From Lachnospiraceae bacterium (GTDB lineage Bacteria; Bacillota; Clostridia; Lachnospirales; Lachnospiraceae), in NCBI GenBank assembly GCA_024697595.1, contig JAILFK010000010.1:1-64000 (forward strand): a DNA stretch of 64,000 nucleotides, in the 5' to 3' direction. Positions 43,952-52,228 of the stretch are shown piece after piece. Below the pieces are notes generated by a model. That model searched no databases. It was not told where the DNA came from and saw nothing but the letters and a program-made list of their open reading frames with translations. Position 1 is the stretch's first letter. Every line of letters starts with the position of its first letter. The translations under genes and the position numbers were made by a program.

Positions 43952-44647
43952 TTATACAGTAACTTGTGTACCATTAAAGTCCCCTGTTATGGCCTTTACG
44001 ATACTATTTTCTTCTTGCAATGCAAATACATACATTGGCATTTTATTTTCCATACACATAATTGAAGCAGTCAAGTCAACAACCGCTAATTTCTGATCAA
44101 TAACATCAGCGATAGGAAGTATATCATATCTCTTTGCATCAGGATTTATCTTTGGATCACTGTCATACACTCCATCGATAGCCTTGGCCAAAAGTATAAC
44201 TTCAGCCTCGATTTCAATTGCACGAAGAACCGTTGCAGTATCCGTTGAAAAATATGGATGTCCTGTTCCGCCGGCAAAGAAACATACCTTGCCCTGAGAA
44301 AATGCCTCATTGGCAGCATCCTTTGAAAATCCCTTTGTAAATGTAGAGCATACAAATGGAGTAAAAATCTCTGTTTGCATACCGACATATCTAAAAATTT
44401 CAGATACATATAAGCAATTCATAACAGTTGCAAGCATACCAATCTGATCAGCCTTAGTTCTATCGATTGTCTCAGATGTTCTACCTCTCCAGAAGTTTCC
44501 ACCACCGATAACAATTCCCACTTCCACGCCATCATCAACAAGTTGCTTCACCTGTTTTCCAACAGCAATGCATGTAGCCTCATCAAAACCAGTCTTTTTA
44601 TCGCCTGCAAGGGCCTCTCCACTTAATTTAAGTAAAACTCTCTTCAT
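43952..44647 (-). CDS. pyrH: UMP kinase
   Basis: Amino-acid-kinase-fold enzyme that makes UDP; usually regulated by GTP and UTP. The 231 residues contain LKLSGEALAG (6-15), IVIGGGNFWRG, FFAGGTGHPYFSTDTATVLRAIE and KAIDGVYDSDPKINPDAKRYD. In Bacillus it follows tsf directly; here about 5 kb with four genes intervene. Confidence 0.97.
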   Translation of the reverse strand: MKRVLLKLSGEALAGDKKTGFDEATCIAVGKQVKQLVDDGVEVGIVIGGGNFWRGRTSETIDRTKADQIGMLATVMNCLYVSEIFRYVGMQTEIFTPFVCSTFTKGFSKDAANEAFSQGKVCFFAGGTGHPYFSTDTATVLRAIEIEAEVILLAKAIDGVYDSDPKINPDAKRYDILPIADVIDQKLAVVDLTASIMCMENKMPMYVFALQEENSIVKAITGDFNGTQVTV

Positions 44648-44660
44648 ATCAAACCTCTAT

Positions 44661-45446
44661 TTATGAAAATAATCCTTCAACATCAACCTCTGCATAATCC
44701 TGTGAACAGAAACCTTGAATTACAGCACCATTGTTAATTTGAACTGAACGAGACTTGATATTTCCAACGATAACAGCTGATGTATCAACAACAACTGGTC
44801 CATGTACATCAATATCGCCCTTCACAGCTCCTGCAATAACTGCAGATGTAGCAGAAATATTTCCAATAATAACAGAACCAACACCAATTTTTGCTGTTCC
44901 TGTTGTATTTACCTCACCTTCAATCTTTGCAGCATCAGCAAAGAATTCTGAAGAAGAACTATTACCATTGATTGCACCTGTAACAACAAGCTTACCATTA
45001 CATGCCACATCACCTTGAACTGCACCCTGTACATCTACAGAACCAGCTGATTCAATGTTACCAGTAATCTTCATTCCTGCAGTGATAACTGCTGTCTCGT
45101 CAGAAACTGGCGCTGTGTTAGCAGTATTTGTAACAGGTGTTGACATAGGAGCAACAGGTGTTTCCTTTGCTTCCATATTGTTTAATTCTTCATTTAAGTC
45201 CATTTTATTAGAAACCTCCGATGTATTATTAGATTCATTATCGACAGTAATCGACTCATTGTTATCAACCTTTTTAGACACTTGCTCTAGAAGTCCATCT
45301 AACTTATTAAGTTCAGACTCCACATCAATATCTGTATTCAAAGGTGTTGTATCGTTTGTATCTTCTGTCTCATCAAATTCTTCATCAGATACAATATCAT
45401 TTACCGCCTCAGAAAAATCATCCTTAAACTCTTTAAAAAATCCCAT
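44661..45446 (-). CDS. Bactofilin-family cytoskeletal protein
   Basis: Bactofilins self-assemble into filaments that position cell-wall enzymes. The 261 residues split into an acidic, Asn/Asp/Thr-rich N-terminal region (about 1-115) and a bactofilin beta-helix (about 120-255) of regularly spaced hydrophobic repeats, such as GNIESAGSVDVQGAVQGDV and VIAGAVKGDIDVHGPVVV. The long acidic extension is unusual compared with the short tails of well-studied bactofilins. Start: ATG with GGAGG at 7 bases. It follows the polysaccharide deacetylase gene, which supports a role in wall modification. Confidence 0.9.
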   Translation of the reverse strand: MGFFKEFKDDFSEAVNDIVSDEEFDETEDTNDTTPLNTDIDVESELNKLDGLLEQVSKKVDNNESITVDNESNNTSEVSNKMDLNEELNNMEAKETPVAPMSTPVTNTANTAPVSDETAVITAGMKITGNIESAGSVDVQGAVQGDVACNGKLVVTGAINGNSSSSEFFADAAKIEGEVNTTGTAKIGVGSVIIGNISATSAVIAGAVKGDIDVHGPVVVDTSAVIVGNIKSRSVQINNGAVIQGFCSQDYAEVDVEGLFS

Positions 45447-45475
45447 TGTTCTTCCTCCATTTTTCATTTGACATA

Positions 45476-46402
45476 TCACTGCGAAACTGTGACATGTTGT
45501 ATAACCGTAGTCTCCTCATCTATTGGCAAAATAAGCACGCCTTCACGTTGAAGTGATTCAATTAATTTCGGCAATGCTTCTACAGTTGCATCTTTATTAT
45601 CGGCATCATGCAAAAGCACAACCGACGTTTTATATTTTACCACATCACTCATTACATTTTCAACAATTTCATCTGATGTATAAGCCCTAGATGTAGCATC
45701 TCCACTAGACACATTCCAATCGAAATAAGTAACTCCTTGTTGGTTAACATATTGTATATACTCAGACATATCGATATTGCTCACCTTGTTACTACTTCCG
45801 CCAGGGAATCTATAGTACATACAGTCAACCCCAGTGGCATCATATATGCAATTCTGAATAGCCTCAAAATCATTCTTAAAATAATCAATAGAACTATAAA
45901 TCTCAGAATATTTATGAGAATAAGAATGCATACCTATAGTATGACCTTCATTTACAATTCTCTGATATCGCTGTTTTGATGCCTCATCATTTTTTCCTAC
46001 AACAAAAAAAGTTGCCTTTACACCATAATCATCTAATATATCAAGTATCTGATCAGTATTTCCACTAGGCCCATCATCAAAGGTCAAGTAAACTTTATGA
46101 ACATCTTCTGTCCCAGCCAAGTTATCAATATCTTCATCTGTCTGATTGACAAGCGTCACATCTCCAGCACTATTATTATTTGTGCCCTCTACCATTTCAG
46201 ATGTATCATAATTTCCTGTCAAATAATCTATTTGTTTTTGCAGTGAAATCACTTTTACGCAAAGCATTGAAATAACCAATATAGAAATAATAATCCATAC
46301 AGCTATTATTGATAATAATGTCTTTTTTATTCTCGCAACTCTTTTTCTTCTATCCCTCTTGCTTTTAAGGTTGTTCTGTTCATTCGAAATCGATTCGGAC
46401 AT
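45476..46402 (-). CDS. Membrane-anchored polysaccharide deacetylase (NodB domain)
   Basis: Carbohydrate esterase family 4 enzyme, probably acting on peptidoglycan or another wall glycan. A basic N-terminus and one membrane segment (about 28-50) anchor it facing outward, followed by a linker (about 50-100) and a NodB domain (about 104-300). The motifs are TFDDGPSGNTD (metal/catalytic Asp pair), HSYSHKY (metal His pair) and RFPGGSSN. First gene of the unit that continues through the bactofilin, pyrH and frr. Confidence 0.92.
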   Translation of the reverse strand: MSESISNEQNNLKSKRDRRKRVARIKKTLLSIIAVWIIISILVISMLCVKVISLQKQIDYLTGNYDTSEMVEGTNNNSAGDVTLVNQTDEDIDNLAGTEDVHKVYLTFDDGPSGNTDQILDILDDYGVKATFFVVGKNDEASKQRYQRIVNEGHTIGMHSYSHKYSEIYSSIDYFKNDFEAIQNCIYDATGVDCMYYRFPGGSSNKVSNIDMSEYIQYVNQQGVTYFDWNVSSGDATSRAYTSDEIVENVMSDVVKYKTSVVLLHDADNKDATVEALPKLIESLQREGVLILPIDEETTVIQHVTVSQ

Positions 46403-46432
46403 GAATTACTCTCCTTTTATAAAGTCTTTTAT

Positions 46433-46460
46433 ATTTTACCATATTTAGTGTATTACGCAA
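46433..46460 (-). promoter_or_regulatory. Promoter of the deacetylase-bactofilin-pyrH unit
   Basis: On the minus strand TTGCGT, 16 bases, TAAAAT, about 30 bases before the deacetylase start. The preceding operon ends in a strong terminator 70 bp further upstream, so a promoter is required here. Confidence 0.55.
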
Positions 46461-46526
46461 GACAAGATAAATGGGCCCATTGCCTGCAGAAAACCGAAAT
46501 AAAAAGAACAACATTTTAATATTTTC

Positions 46527-46563
46527 CAAAAAAATAATGCCAACAAAATCAATTGTTGGCATT
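46527..46563 (-). terminator. Rho-independent terminator of the Tp47-like/FMN-binding operon
   Basis: On the minus strand an 11-bp perfect stem (AATGCCAACAA / TTGTTGGCATT, 6-base loop) is followed by ATTTTTTT. It starts 23 bp after the stop of the FMN-binding gene. Confidence 0.92.
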
Positions 46564-46585
46564 ACCTTTTTATAATGAAATTACT

Positions 46586-47926
46586 TTAATTTGTAGCTTG
46601 AGCTACAGCTGAATTATAAGCTTGTTGTATGGCTTGCGAAGAATATGTGGCTCCAGATACTGCACTATACCCTCCAGAAGACAATCCTCCAGCAGCACTT
46701 TGGGCATAATCATAATCCAATTCATCAGCTGCTGATATATCTGCTGTTGCGCTAACTATGGAATCATTACTCACTGTAATAGTTACAGTAATGTTATATC
46801 CGTAATCTGGCACAGTTGCAGAACCGGTATAACTACCATCAGCCTTATATTTTCTCGGCGCCACTTCTACAGGTTTGTTTTCATGCGTATTCGACGTACC
46901 CGAACTAACGTTAGAACCCGCATTTCCATTTACCTGAGATACATCACCTGTTTCATAAGAAATGTTTTCATTTGTATCATTCTCTGAAACACCTTCAACT
47001 TGATTTGACTCAATATTCAAATCAACTTCTTCTATTTTTTCAACATCATCTATAGATTTAATATCTTCAGACTTCTTCTTTTTGTTTTCTTTATCTTCAA
47101 CATTTGATACAACTTTATCATTTATGCTCTTACTTTCACAAGCTTTGGCATAAGCACTACATTGAGGAATAACAATCAAACAAAATAACAATATGGCACA
47201 AGCATACAATCCAAAGTTCACAATCTTATTAACTTCACCTTTACCTTCAATACTATTCTTTGTGCTAATAACTTTTCTGATTTTCAACACTGAATAGGTA
47301 ATGAAAATAACTGAATACGCTATTATTGTGACAATAGCATTTAAATCTGCCGTTTTAATCTTGGTAGTTTGCATCAGCACCCCATGGATGAACATTAGCA
47401 AATAGAATAAATAAGCAGTTTTTTGCAATTTTTTCCACTTTAATGCATCCATCTTTTTTCTAACATTTTTAATAGATGTTATTCCTAGATATGTCATTTG
47501 AATAAGCAATATAGTTCCGCATATAATACTGATTAACAAATTCGCAGACATGCTGCCTCCGCTTTTCACTGCAGACAATATATATTCCGGTCCGAATATC
47601 AATAAATGTGTAAGCATTAAAATACACGAAAGAATTGATAGTTCGCCTCTTATTTTCATATATTTTTTTATTAATATACCACTATTTTTCAGACAACCTG
47701 TGAACATAACTATATAAAATCCAGCAATTCCCAATGCTCCAGAAGTAAAAACTCCTAAAACATATTTTTTTATAAAATCGTTCATCTCAAAATTGCTATA
47801 GATAATATAAGATACAATCATCAATGCCAATGCTACCAAATAAAATATTCCTGGTTTTTTTGCAATTTTATCGCCTAAAAACCATGTCAATGCCAGCATT
47901 AAAACTAGCGCAATAATAAAAACCAT
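46586..47926 (-). CDS. Ferric-reductase-like membrane protein with C-terminal FMN-binding domain
   Basis: A 446-residue probable transmembrane electron-transfer protein. The first 220 residues form about seven membrane segments resembling ferric reductase-like heme proteins (YedZ/MsrQ type), with histidines at H107 (LTHLLIFG) and H181 (FIHGVLMQ) in candidate heme-ligand positions. Another segment at about 235-258 precedes an acidic, Ser/Asn-rich outer linker (260-360). The end (about 362-446) is an FMN-binding domain with the covalent flavinylation motif SGATYSS (424-430; T427 the expected FMN acceptor through an ApbE-type transferase). Start: ATG with GGAGG at 10 bases. Second gene after the Tp47-like protein. 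The electron acceptor is unknown. Confidence 0.82.
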   Translation of the reverse strand: MVFIIALVLMLALTWFLGDKIAKKPGIFYLVALALMIVSYIIYSNFEMNDFIKKYVLGVFTSGALGIAGFYIVMFTGCLKNSGILIKKYMKIRGELSILSCILMLTHLLIFGPEYILSAVKSGGSMSANLLISIICGTILLIQMTYLGITSIKNVRKKMDALKWKKLQKTAYLFYLLMFIHGVLMQTTKIKTADLNAIVTIIAYSVIFITYSVLKIRKVISTKNSIEGKGEVNKIVNFGLYACAILLFCLIVIPQCSAYAKACESKSINDKVVSNVEDKENKKKKSEDIKSIDDVEKIEEVDLNIESNQVEGVSENDTNENISYETGDVSQVNGNAGSNVSSGTSNTHENKPVEVAPRKYKADGSYTGSATVPDYGYNITVTITVSNDSIVSATADISAADELDYDYAQSAAGGLSSGGYSAVSGATYSSQAIQQAYNSAVAQATN

Positions 47927-47951
47927 TTATCATTTTCCTCCGACATGTCTT

Positions 47952-49571
47952 TTAAGCTTTTTTTCTTCTATTAGAATATACCAACAAAATTCCAGCAGCT
48001 AAAATAGCAATAGAAATAACCATATACAAAGCTGATGAATCAGAAGTTTTCGGTGCAGCACCTGCCTTCTTTGCGTTAACTGTTGTATTTGTTGGATCTA
48101 CATTTGTACTATTCCCAGCGTCTGTAGCTGTATTATTGCCCAAAGTATAAGTAGTTGTATTATCACTATTTGATGCAGTAAATGGCTTGACAACAGCACC
48201 ACTGACAACACCATATCCAGGTACAGAAAGTGAAACTTCATAAGTTTTATCCTCTGGGAACAATGTTGTAGAATGTTTACCCTTTGTCTTTGCATCAAGG
48301 TTTACTGTTCCATCTTCATTGAACATTACAGAAGCGCCATTATTTATTGTTTGTCCATCAATTGTAAGCGTCGCCTTAGAAAGTGCAGATAAGAAATCAG
48401 CTAAAACCACACTATCGTTATTTATAACAAGAGCATTGTCTGCTATTGAGATATCACCTTCTGATACATTAGCAGAGACAACGGATTCAACTTTGATATC
48501 TTCATAAGTATCTGTTCCATCAACCATTTTCACTGTATAGCTGCCAGGCTTAACACTTGAAACATAAGTTATTTTCACACCACCAGTTGTTGATGCAACA
48601 GTATAATCAGTTCCCTGTGTCAAACCATCAATTGATGTCACTGAATAATTTGTTCCAGATGGCACATTTAATGTAATAGTTGAGGCATTTCCATTTGAAC
48701 TGTTCGCTTCAGTCGCTGTAGCCCCTTGATCTGATGAAAGTAACTGCTTTACTTTTAAAGAACCAACATTGTATGTTTTCTTATTATATGTAGCAACACC
48801 ATTTGCATCTGTAGTCTTGTAAATATATGTAACAGATTTAATATTCTTACCTGTAAGCCCTGTTAAACTTGCTGTATATGGCTTATTGCCATGTGGCTCT
48901 GTAAAATCAGACTCCACAGTCCAAGCAAACTCATAGCCTTTAAACCATAAATTCGCTGAATGATATAATGGATAATTCAAGTTATCTGTTGTAGTTACAT
49001 ATGCTCCTTCAATATCTTTTCCCGAACCAACATCAGATCCATCATTAGGATATATTTCTAATACATAATTTCCCCATGGTGTATCTGTGCTAATAAGAGA
49101 TTTTGCATCAGAAGCAACATCTGTATTCACAAGACCTTGATACTGTCCAATAGTTCCATCAGAAGCAATCTCTTTATATACACTTAATTCTGCGGCACTT
49201 GCTGTAAATCCTCTGTCAAGTAAAGACTTTACCTGAGCATAATCTGTACCAGCAACAGCCGAATCATAAACAGTTTTGTTTATTCTCACAGGAACATTTT
49301 TTATTCCTGAAATAGTCACTTTTCCTGAATCTTCTGTGAAATAAGAGTTGACATATTGCTTACTCTTATTTGTTGTTGCAGATGTAACTGTATCGTATTC
49401 ACCTGCAACCCCGCTATTAGTTCCAAATTCACTAGAGAAATATTCTCCATATGTCAAATAACTCAATGTACCATATACATATTCGTCTGCCGCATCAGCC
49501 GAAATAGCTGGTACACTAACTGCTACAATCATAAGTGCAAGCATTGCAGCCATAATCTTTTTTATTTTCAT
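47952..49571 (-). CDS. Tp47-like wall-anchored surface protein
   Basis: A 539-residue exported protein. It has a signal peptide (1-27, ending SADA) and a region resembling the Treponema pallidum 47-kDa lipoprotein (YVYGTLSYLTYGEYFSSEFG, then EYDTVTSATTNKS at 58-70). Ig-like beta-rich stretches follow (about 230-460), and a sorting-type C-terminus has PKTSD (507-511), a membrane segment and RRKKA. PKTSD is a variant of LPxTG, so anchoring by sortase is inferred. The DTVTSATT stretch also resembles flavinylation-type motifs, though without the Gly of SGAT. Function unknown. It is co-transcribed with the ferric-reductase-like gene, which suggests a surface redox, iron or heme role. Confidence 0.7.
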   Translation of the reverse strand: MKIKKIMAAMLALMIVAVSVPAISADAADEYVYGTLSYLTYGEYFSSEFGTNSGVAGEYDTVTSATTNKSKQYVNSYFTEDSGKVTISGIKNVPVRINKTVYDSAVAGTDYAQVKSLLDRGFTASAAELSVYKEIASDGTIGQYQGLVNTDVASDAKSLISTDTPWGNYVLEIYPNDGSDVGSGKDIEGAYVTTTDNLNYPLYHSANLWFKGYEFAWTVESDFTEPHGNKPYTASLTGLTGKNIKSVTYIYKTTDANGVATYNKKTYNVGSLKVKQLLSSDQGATATEANSSNGNASTITLNVPSGTNYSVTSIDGLTQGTDYTVASTTGGVKITYVSSVKPGSYTVKMVDGTDTYEDIKVESVVSANVSEGDISIADNALVINNDSVVLADFLSALSKATLTIDGQTINNGASVMFNEDGTVNLDAKTKGKHSTTLFPEDKTYEVSLSVPGYGVVSGAVVKPFTASNSDNTTTYTLGNNTATDAGNSTNVDPTNTTVNAKKAGAAPKTSDSSALYMVISIAILAAGILLVYSNRRKKA

Positions 49572-49648
49572 TTCTGTCCTCCATATTCTATGTCTTTTTC
49601 ATCAAAGATAGTTTGCATATCAGCATTAGTTGTTCGGGTAATCTAACA

Positions 49649-49666
49649 TCAGTTATGCTTAACTAA
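49649..49666. promoter_or_regulatory. DtxR/IdeR-like palindrome downstream of the Tp47-like promoter
   Basis: The minus strand reads TTAGTTAAGCATAACTGA, an imperfect palindrome with AGTTA/TAACT half-sites around AGCA. It resembles the metal-dependent DtxR-family box (TTAGGTTAGCCTAACCTAA) in spacing and outer bases. It lies roughly +8 to +25 from the predicted transcription start, a typical repressor position. The identity of the regulator is inferred from the resemblance only. Confidence 0.5.
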
Positions 49667-49680
49667 CTCGCACCGCGAAA

Positions 49681-49710
49681 ATATTATCATATTAAATACA
49701 TGAAGGTCAA
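49681..49710 (-). promoter_or_regulatory. Sigma-A promoter of the Tp47-like/FMN-binding operon
   Basis: On the minus strand TTGACC, 18 bases, TAATAT, giving a leader of about 100 bases before the first gene. The operator-like palindrome is just downstream. Confidence 0.75.
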
Positions 49711-49744
49711 TAATCGAATTTTAAAGTTCACATTTATTTCACAA

Positions 49745-49784
49745 ATAAAAAACCCGTCATCAATGCGTTCATTGATAACGGGTT
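49745..49784 (-). terminator. Rho-independent terminator of rpsB-tsf
   Basis: On the minus strand AACCCGTTATCAATG pairs with CATTGATGACGGGTT (15 positions with a U-G pair, 4-base loop) followed by TTTTATTT. It starts 29 bp after the tsf stop. Confidence 0.93.
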
Positions 49785-49813
49785 AAATAAACTAAATTAA
49801 AGAAATAGAAAGA

Positions 49814-50722
49814 CTACTGTCCCATCTGCTTTGCAACTTCCTCTGCAAAGTTCTCTTCCTTCTTTTCCATTCCTTCGCCTACTTCGAAACGAACCATATC
49901 TGTAATCTTAAGTTCCTTAGAAACAGACTCTAAATACTTAGATACAATCTGCTTTCCATCTTCAGCCTTAACGTATACCTGATCCATAAGAACAACTTCC
50001 TTAAGCATCTTGTTAATACGTCCCTTAATGATGCCTTCCTTAACCTTGTCAGGTTTAGCAGCTTCCTTAGGGTCATTTTCCATCTGAGCTTTTAAGATCT
50101 CGGTCTCATGATCAATATAAGACTGCTCTACATCTGTATCATAAATATACTTTGGATTTAAAGCAGCAATCTGCATTGCAACATTTGTCAACGCTTCCTT
50201 TGCAGCATCATCAGTTGCACCACTTGCAGCAACAAGTACACCAATTCTACCGCCGCCATGTACATAAGATACAACTACATCTCCTGTAACCTTCTTGAAA
50301 CGACGTACTGATAACTTCTCTCCGATTGTTGCAGTCTTCTCAACAAGTTCATCCTTTAAACCAGTCTGATCAAGAAGTGTCTCAACATCCTCTCCATCAA
50401 TTCCACCATTGAATGATGAAGCAAGAGCCTTGTCAGCAACATCCTGAACAAAATTCTGGAAAACTTCGTTCTTTGCAACGAAATCTGTCTCAGAGTTTAC
50501 CTCTACAACACATGCTGTGTTGCCATCTAAAGCGATTCTTGTAATACCTTCAGCTGCAATTCTGCTAGCCTTCTTCTCAGCCTTAGCCTGTCCGTTCTTT
50601 CTCAAGAACTCAACAGCTGCATCCATATCACCATCTGTCTCGCCAAGTGCCTTCTTACAGTCCATCATACCAGCGCCTGTAAGTTCACGTAATTCTTTTA
50701 CCATAGCTGCTGTAATAGCCAT
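49814..50722 (-). CDS. tsf: Translation elongation factor Ts
   Basis: Nucleotide exchange factor for EF-Tu. The 302 residues start with the UBA-like helical domain, including VKELRELTGAGMMDCKKALGETDGDMDAAVEFLRKNG, followed by the two core subdomains (NSETDFVAKNEVF is the EF-Tu contact). Start: the ATG with GGAGG at 8 bases; an upstream in-frame ATG lies over that site. Confidence 0.97.
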   Translation of the reverse strand: MAITAAMVKELRELTGAGMMDCKKALGETDGDMDAAVEFLRKNGQAKAEKKASRIAAEGITRIALDGNTACVVEVNSETDFVAKNEVFQNFVQDVADKALASSFNGGIDGEDVETLLDQTGLKDELVEKTATIGEKLSVRRFKKVTGDVVVSYVHGGGRIGVLVAASGATDDAAKEALTNVAMQIAALNPKYIYDTDVEQSYIDHETEILKAQMENDPKEAAKPDKVKEGIIKGRINKMLKEVVLMDQVYVKAEDGKQIVSKYLESVSKELKITDMVRFEVGEGMEKKEENFAEEVAKQMGQ

Positions 50723-50786
50723 TTTACATTCCTCCAATATCTAATTTAATAATAATCGATCTAATAATTTATACGATAAATATAAA

Positions 50787-51518
50787 TTATGCCTCTTCTG
50801 TCTCCTCAGCTGCTTCCTCAACATCAGCCTCAACAGTTCCCTGGTTTGCCTCGATAACAGCATCAGCCATTGTACCAACAATAAGCTTAACCGCTCTAAT
50901 AGCGTCATCGTTTCCTGGGATAACATAATCTAATTCATCTGGATCACAGTTTGTATCAGAGATTCCAATAAGAGGAATTCCAAGTGCATGAGCCTCCTGT
51001 ACGCAGATTCTCTCCTTCTTAGGATCTACGATAAAGATAGCGTCAGGAATTCTACCCATCTCCTTGATACCGCCAAGGTTCTTTGTGAGTTTCTCAAGTT
51101 CTTTCTTAAGCTTGATAACTTCCTTCTTTGGAAGAACTTCAAAAGTTCCATCCTCTTCCATCTTCTCGATTTCCTTGAGACGTTCAATTCTGCTCTCGAT
51201 TGTCTTGAAGTTTGTAAGCATTCCTCCAAGCCATCTCTCGTTAACATAGAACATTCCACAACGCTCAGCTTCCTGCTTAATAGCATCCTGTGCCTGCTTC
51301 TTTGTTCCTACAAAAAGAATAATTCCACCCTGTGAAGCAATATCAAATACTGCATCATAAGCCTCGTCTACCTTACCTACTGACTTCTGAAGATCGATGA
51401 TATGGATACCATTTCTCTCTGTGTAGATGTAAGGAGCCATTTTAGGGTTCCATCTTCTTGTCTGATGTCCAAAATGTACACCTGCCTCAAGTAACTGTTT
51501 CATTGAAATAACACTCAT
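50787..51518 (-). CDS. rpsB: 30S ribosomal protein S2
   Basis: The 243 residues carry [24 protein letters not shown] at the N-terminus, [17 protein letters not shown], and the C-terminal nucleotide-fold blocks [34 protein letters not shown], with an acidic tail. Start: the ATG with AGGAGG at 8 bases. It has its own promoter and a leader of about 110 bases that contains a CCCTT/AAGGG stem, possibly for autoregulation by S2. Confidence 0.97.
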   Translation of the reverse strand: MSVISMKQLLEAGVHFGHQTRRWNPKMAPYIYTERNGIHIIDLQKSVGKVDEAYDAVFDIASQGGIILFVGTKKQAQDAIKQEAERCGMFYVNERWLGGMLTNFKTIESRIERLKEIEKMEEDGTFEVLPKKEVIKLKKELEKLTKNLGGIKEMGRIPDAIFIVDPKKERICVQEAHALGIPLIGISDTNCDPDELDYVIPGNDDAIRAVKLIVGTMADAVIEANQGTVEADVEEAAEETEEA

Positions 51519-51619
51519 TTTCTTTACCTCCTGGTTATTCACTTCCACATATCTCATTTTCTCTCAAAACCCTTGAAACTAGGGCACCAAAGGGAGAATC
51601 AATATGTGTGATTAATTTA
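51519..51619 (-). promoter_or_regulatory. rpsB leader with a stem, possible S2 autoregulatory element
   Basis: About 100 transcribed bases precede rpsB. On the minus strand CCCTT pairs with AAGGG around GGTGCCCTAGTTTC. Leaders that bind S2 are known in other bacteria; I cannot assign this to a published family. Confidence 0.35.
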
Positions 51620-51653
51620 AAGCCGTCTGCTATTATATCACAGCAAACGGCTT
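51620..51653 (-). terminator. Hairpin ending the fla/che operon, with the rpsB -10 in its loop
   Basis: On the minus strand AAGCCGTTTGCT pairs with AGCAGACGGCTT (12 positions, one U-G). The 10-base loop holds TATAAT of the rpsB promoter. What follows is TTAAATTAATC, only a weak T-run, so it may act as a partial terminator or processing site. It lies 38 bp after the last fla/che gene. Confidence 0.6.
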
Positions 51654-51660
51654 GTTTCAA
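51632..51660 (-). promoter_or_regulatory. Sigma-A promoter of rpsB-tsf
   Basis: On the minus strand TTGAAA, 17 bases, TATAAT: a consensus -10 with a good -35. It overlaps the terminal hairpin of the preceding operon. Confidence 0.85.
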
Positions 51661-51691
51661 CACTTTTATTCCATTATTAAATAATAAAAAA

Positions 51692-52228
51692 TTATCTCCC
51701 CATCAAAATATTATTGATATCTTCGTAAGATGCTCCCTTTGGAATCGTATAATTTCCAGGTCGCAATGCATTATCTGAATCACTTTGCGTCAGAAACCTG
51801 TCAAAATTATTTGCATCATCTACTAATCCTTGTTCTTGTAAATGTTTTGACACAGTATATGAGGACTCTCCTGAACTGATATTAAACTGTACTGTCTCCA
51901 CCATATCATCTGTCTGGCCTTTCCACAAATCGTCAGAAGATGTTTCTCCCTCTTGATTATTCTCTGAATCGGCCTGTTCAGTGGCGTTATTGTCATCAGT
52001 ATTTTCTACATTAATATCTGTTTGATTATCTGTATTCTCATCTTTATTTTTATCAGCTTCATCTAAAGTCTTGTTGTCATCAGGATAAACCATACCCAAC
52101 TTCTTTGCTTCAGTCTCAATTTTTTCCTGTGAAATATTGTCCCCTTCAAAAGCTCCAGCAACAATCCAAATTAAACTAACAACTATAAGAGCAATACCTG
52201 CTCCCCTTAAATAATACTTCAACTTCAT
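51692..52228 (-). CDS. MltG/YceG-like domain protein, membrane anchored, no transglycosylase domain
   Basis: A 178-residue protein with a membrane segment (about 8-27), a long acidic/Asn-rich linker (about 45-105), and a C-terminal domain (about 108-178). That domain resembles the small LysM-like N-terminal domain of MltG endolytic transglycosylases (VQFNISSGESSYTVSKHLQEQGLVDD, then ALRPGNYTIPKGASYEDI). The catalytic domain is absent, so this is not an enzyme by itself. It may bind peptidoglycan. Its place at the end of the fla/che operon suggests a link to flagellar assembly or the wall, which is inference. Confidence 0.75.
   Translation of the reverse strand: MKLKYYLRGAGIALIVVSLIWIVAGAFEGDNISQEKIETEAKKLGMVYPDDNKTLDEADKNKDENTDNQTDINVENTDDNNATEQADSENNQEGETSSDDLWKGQTDDMVETVQFNISSGESSYTVSKHLQEQGLVDDANNFDRFLTQSDSDNALRPGNYTIPKGASYEDINNILMGR

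Noticed and set aside
46380..46562. Minus-strand open frame of about 60 codons between the FMN-binding gene and the deacetylase
   Set aside because: It spans the terminator and the promoter region and enters the deacetylase gene in another frame; no ribosome-binding site.
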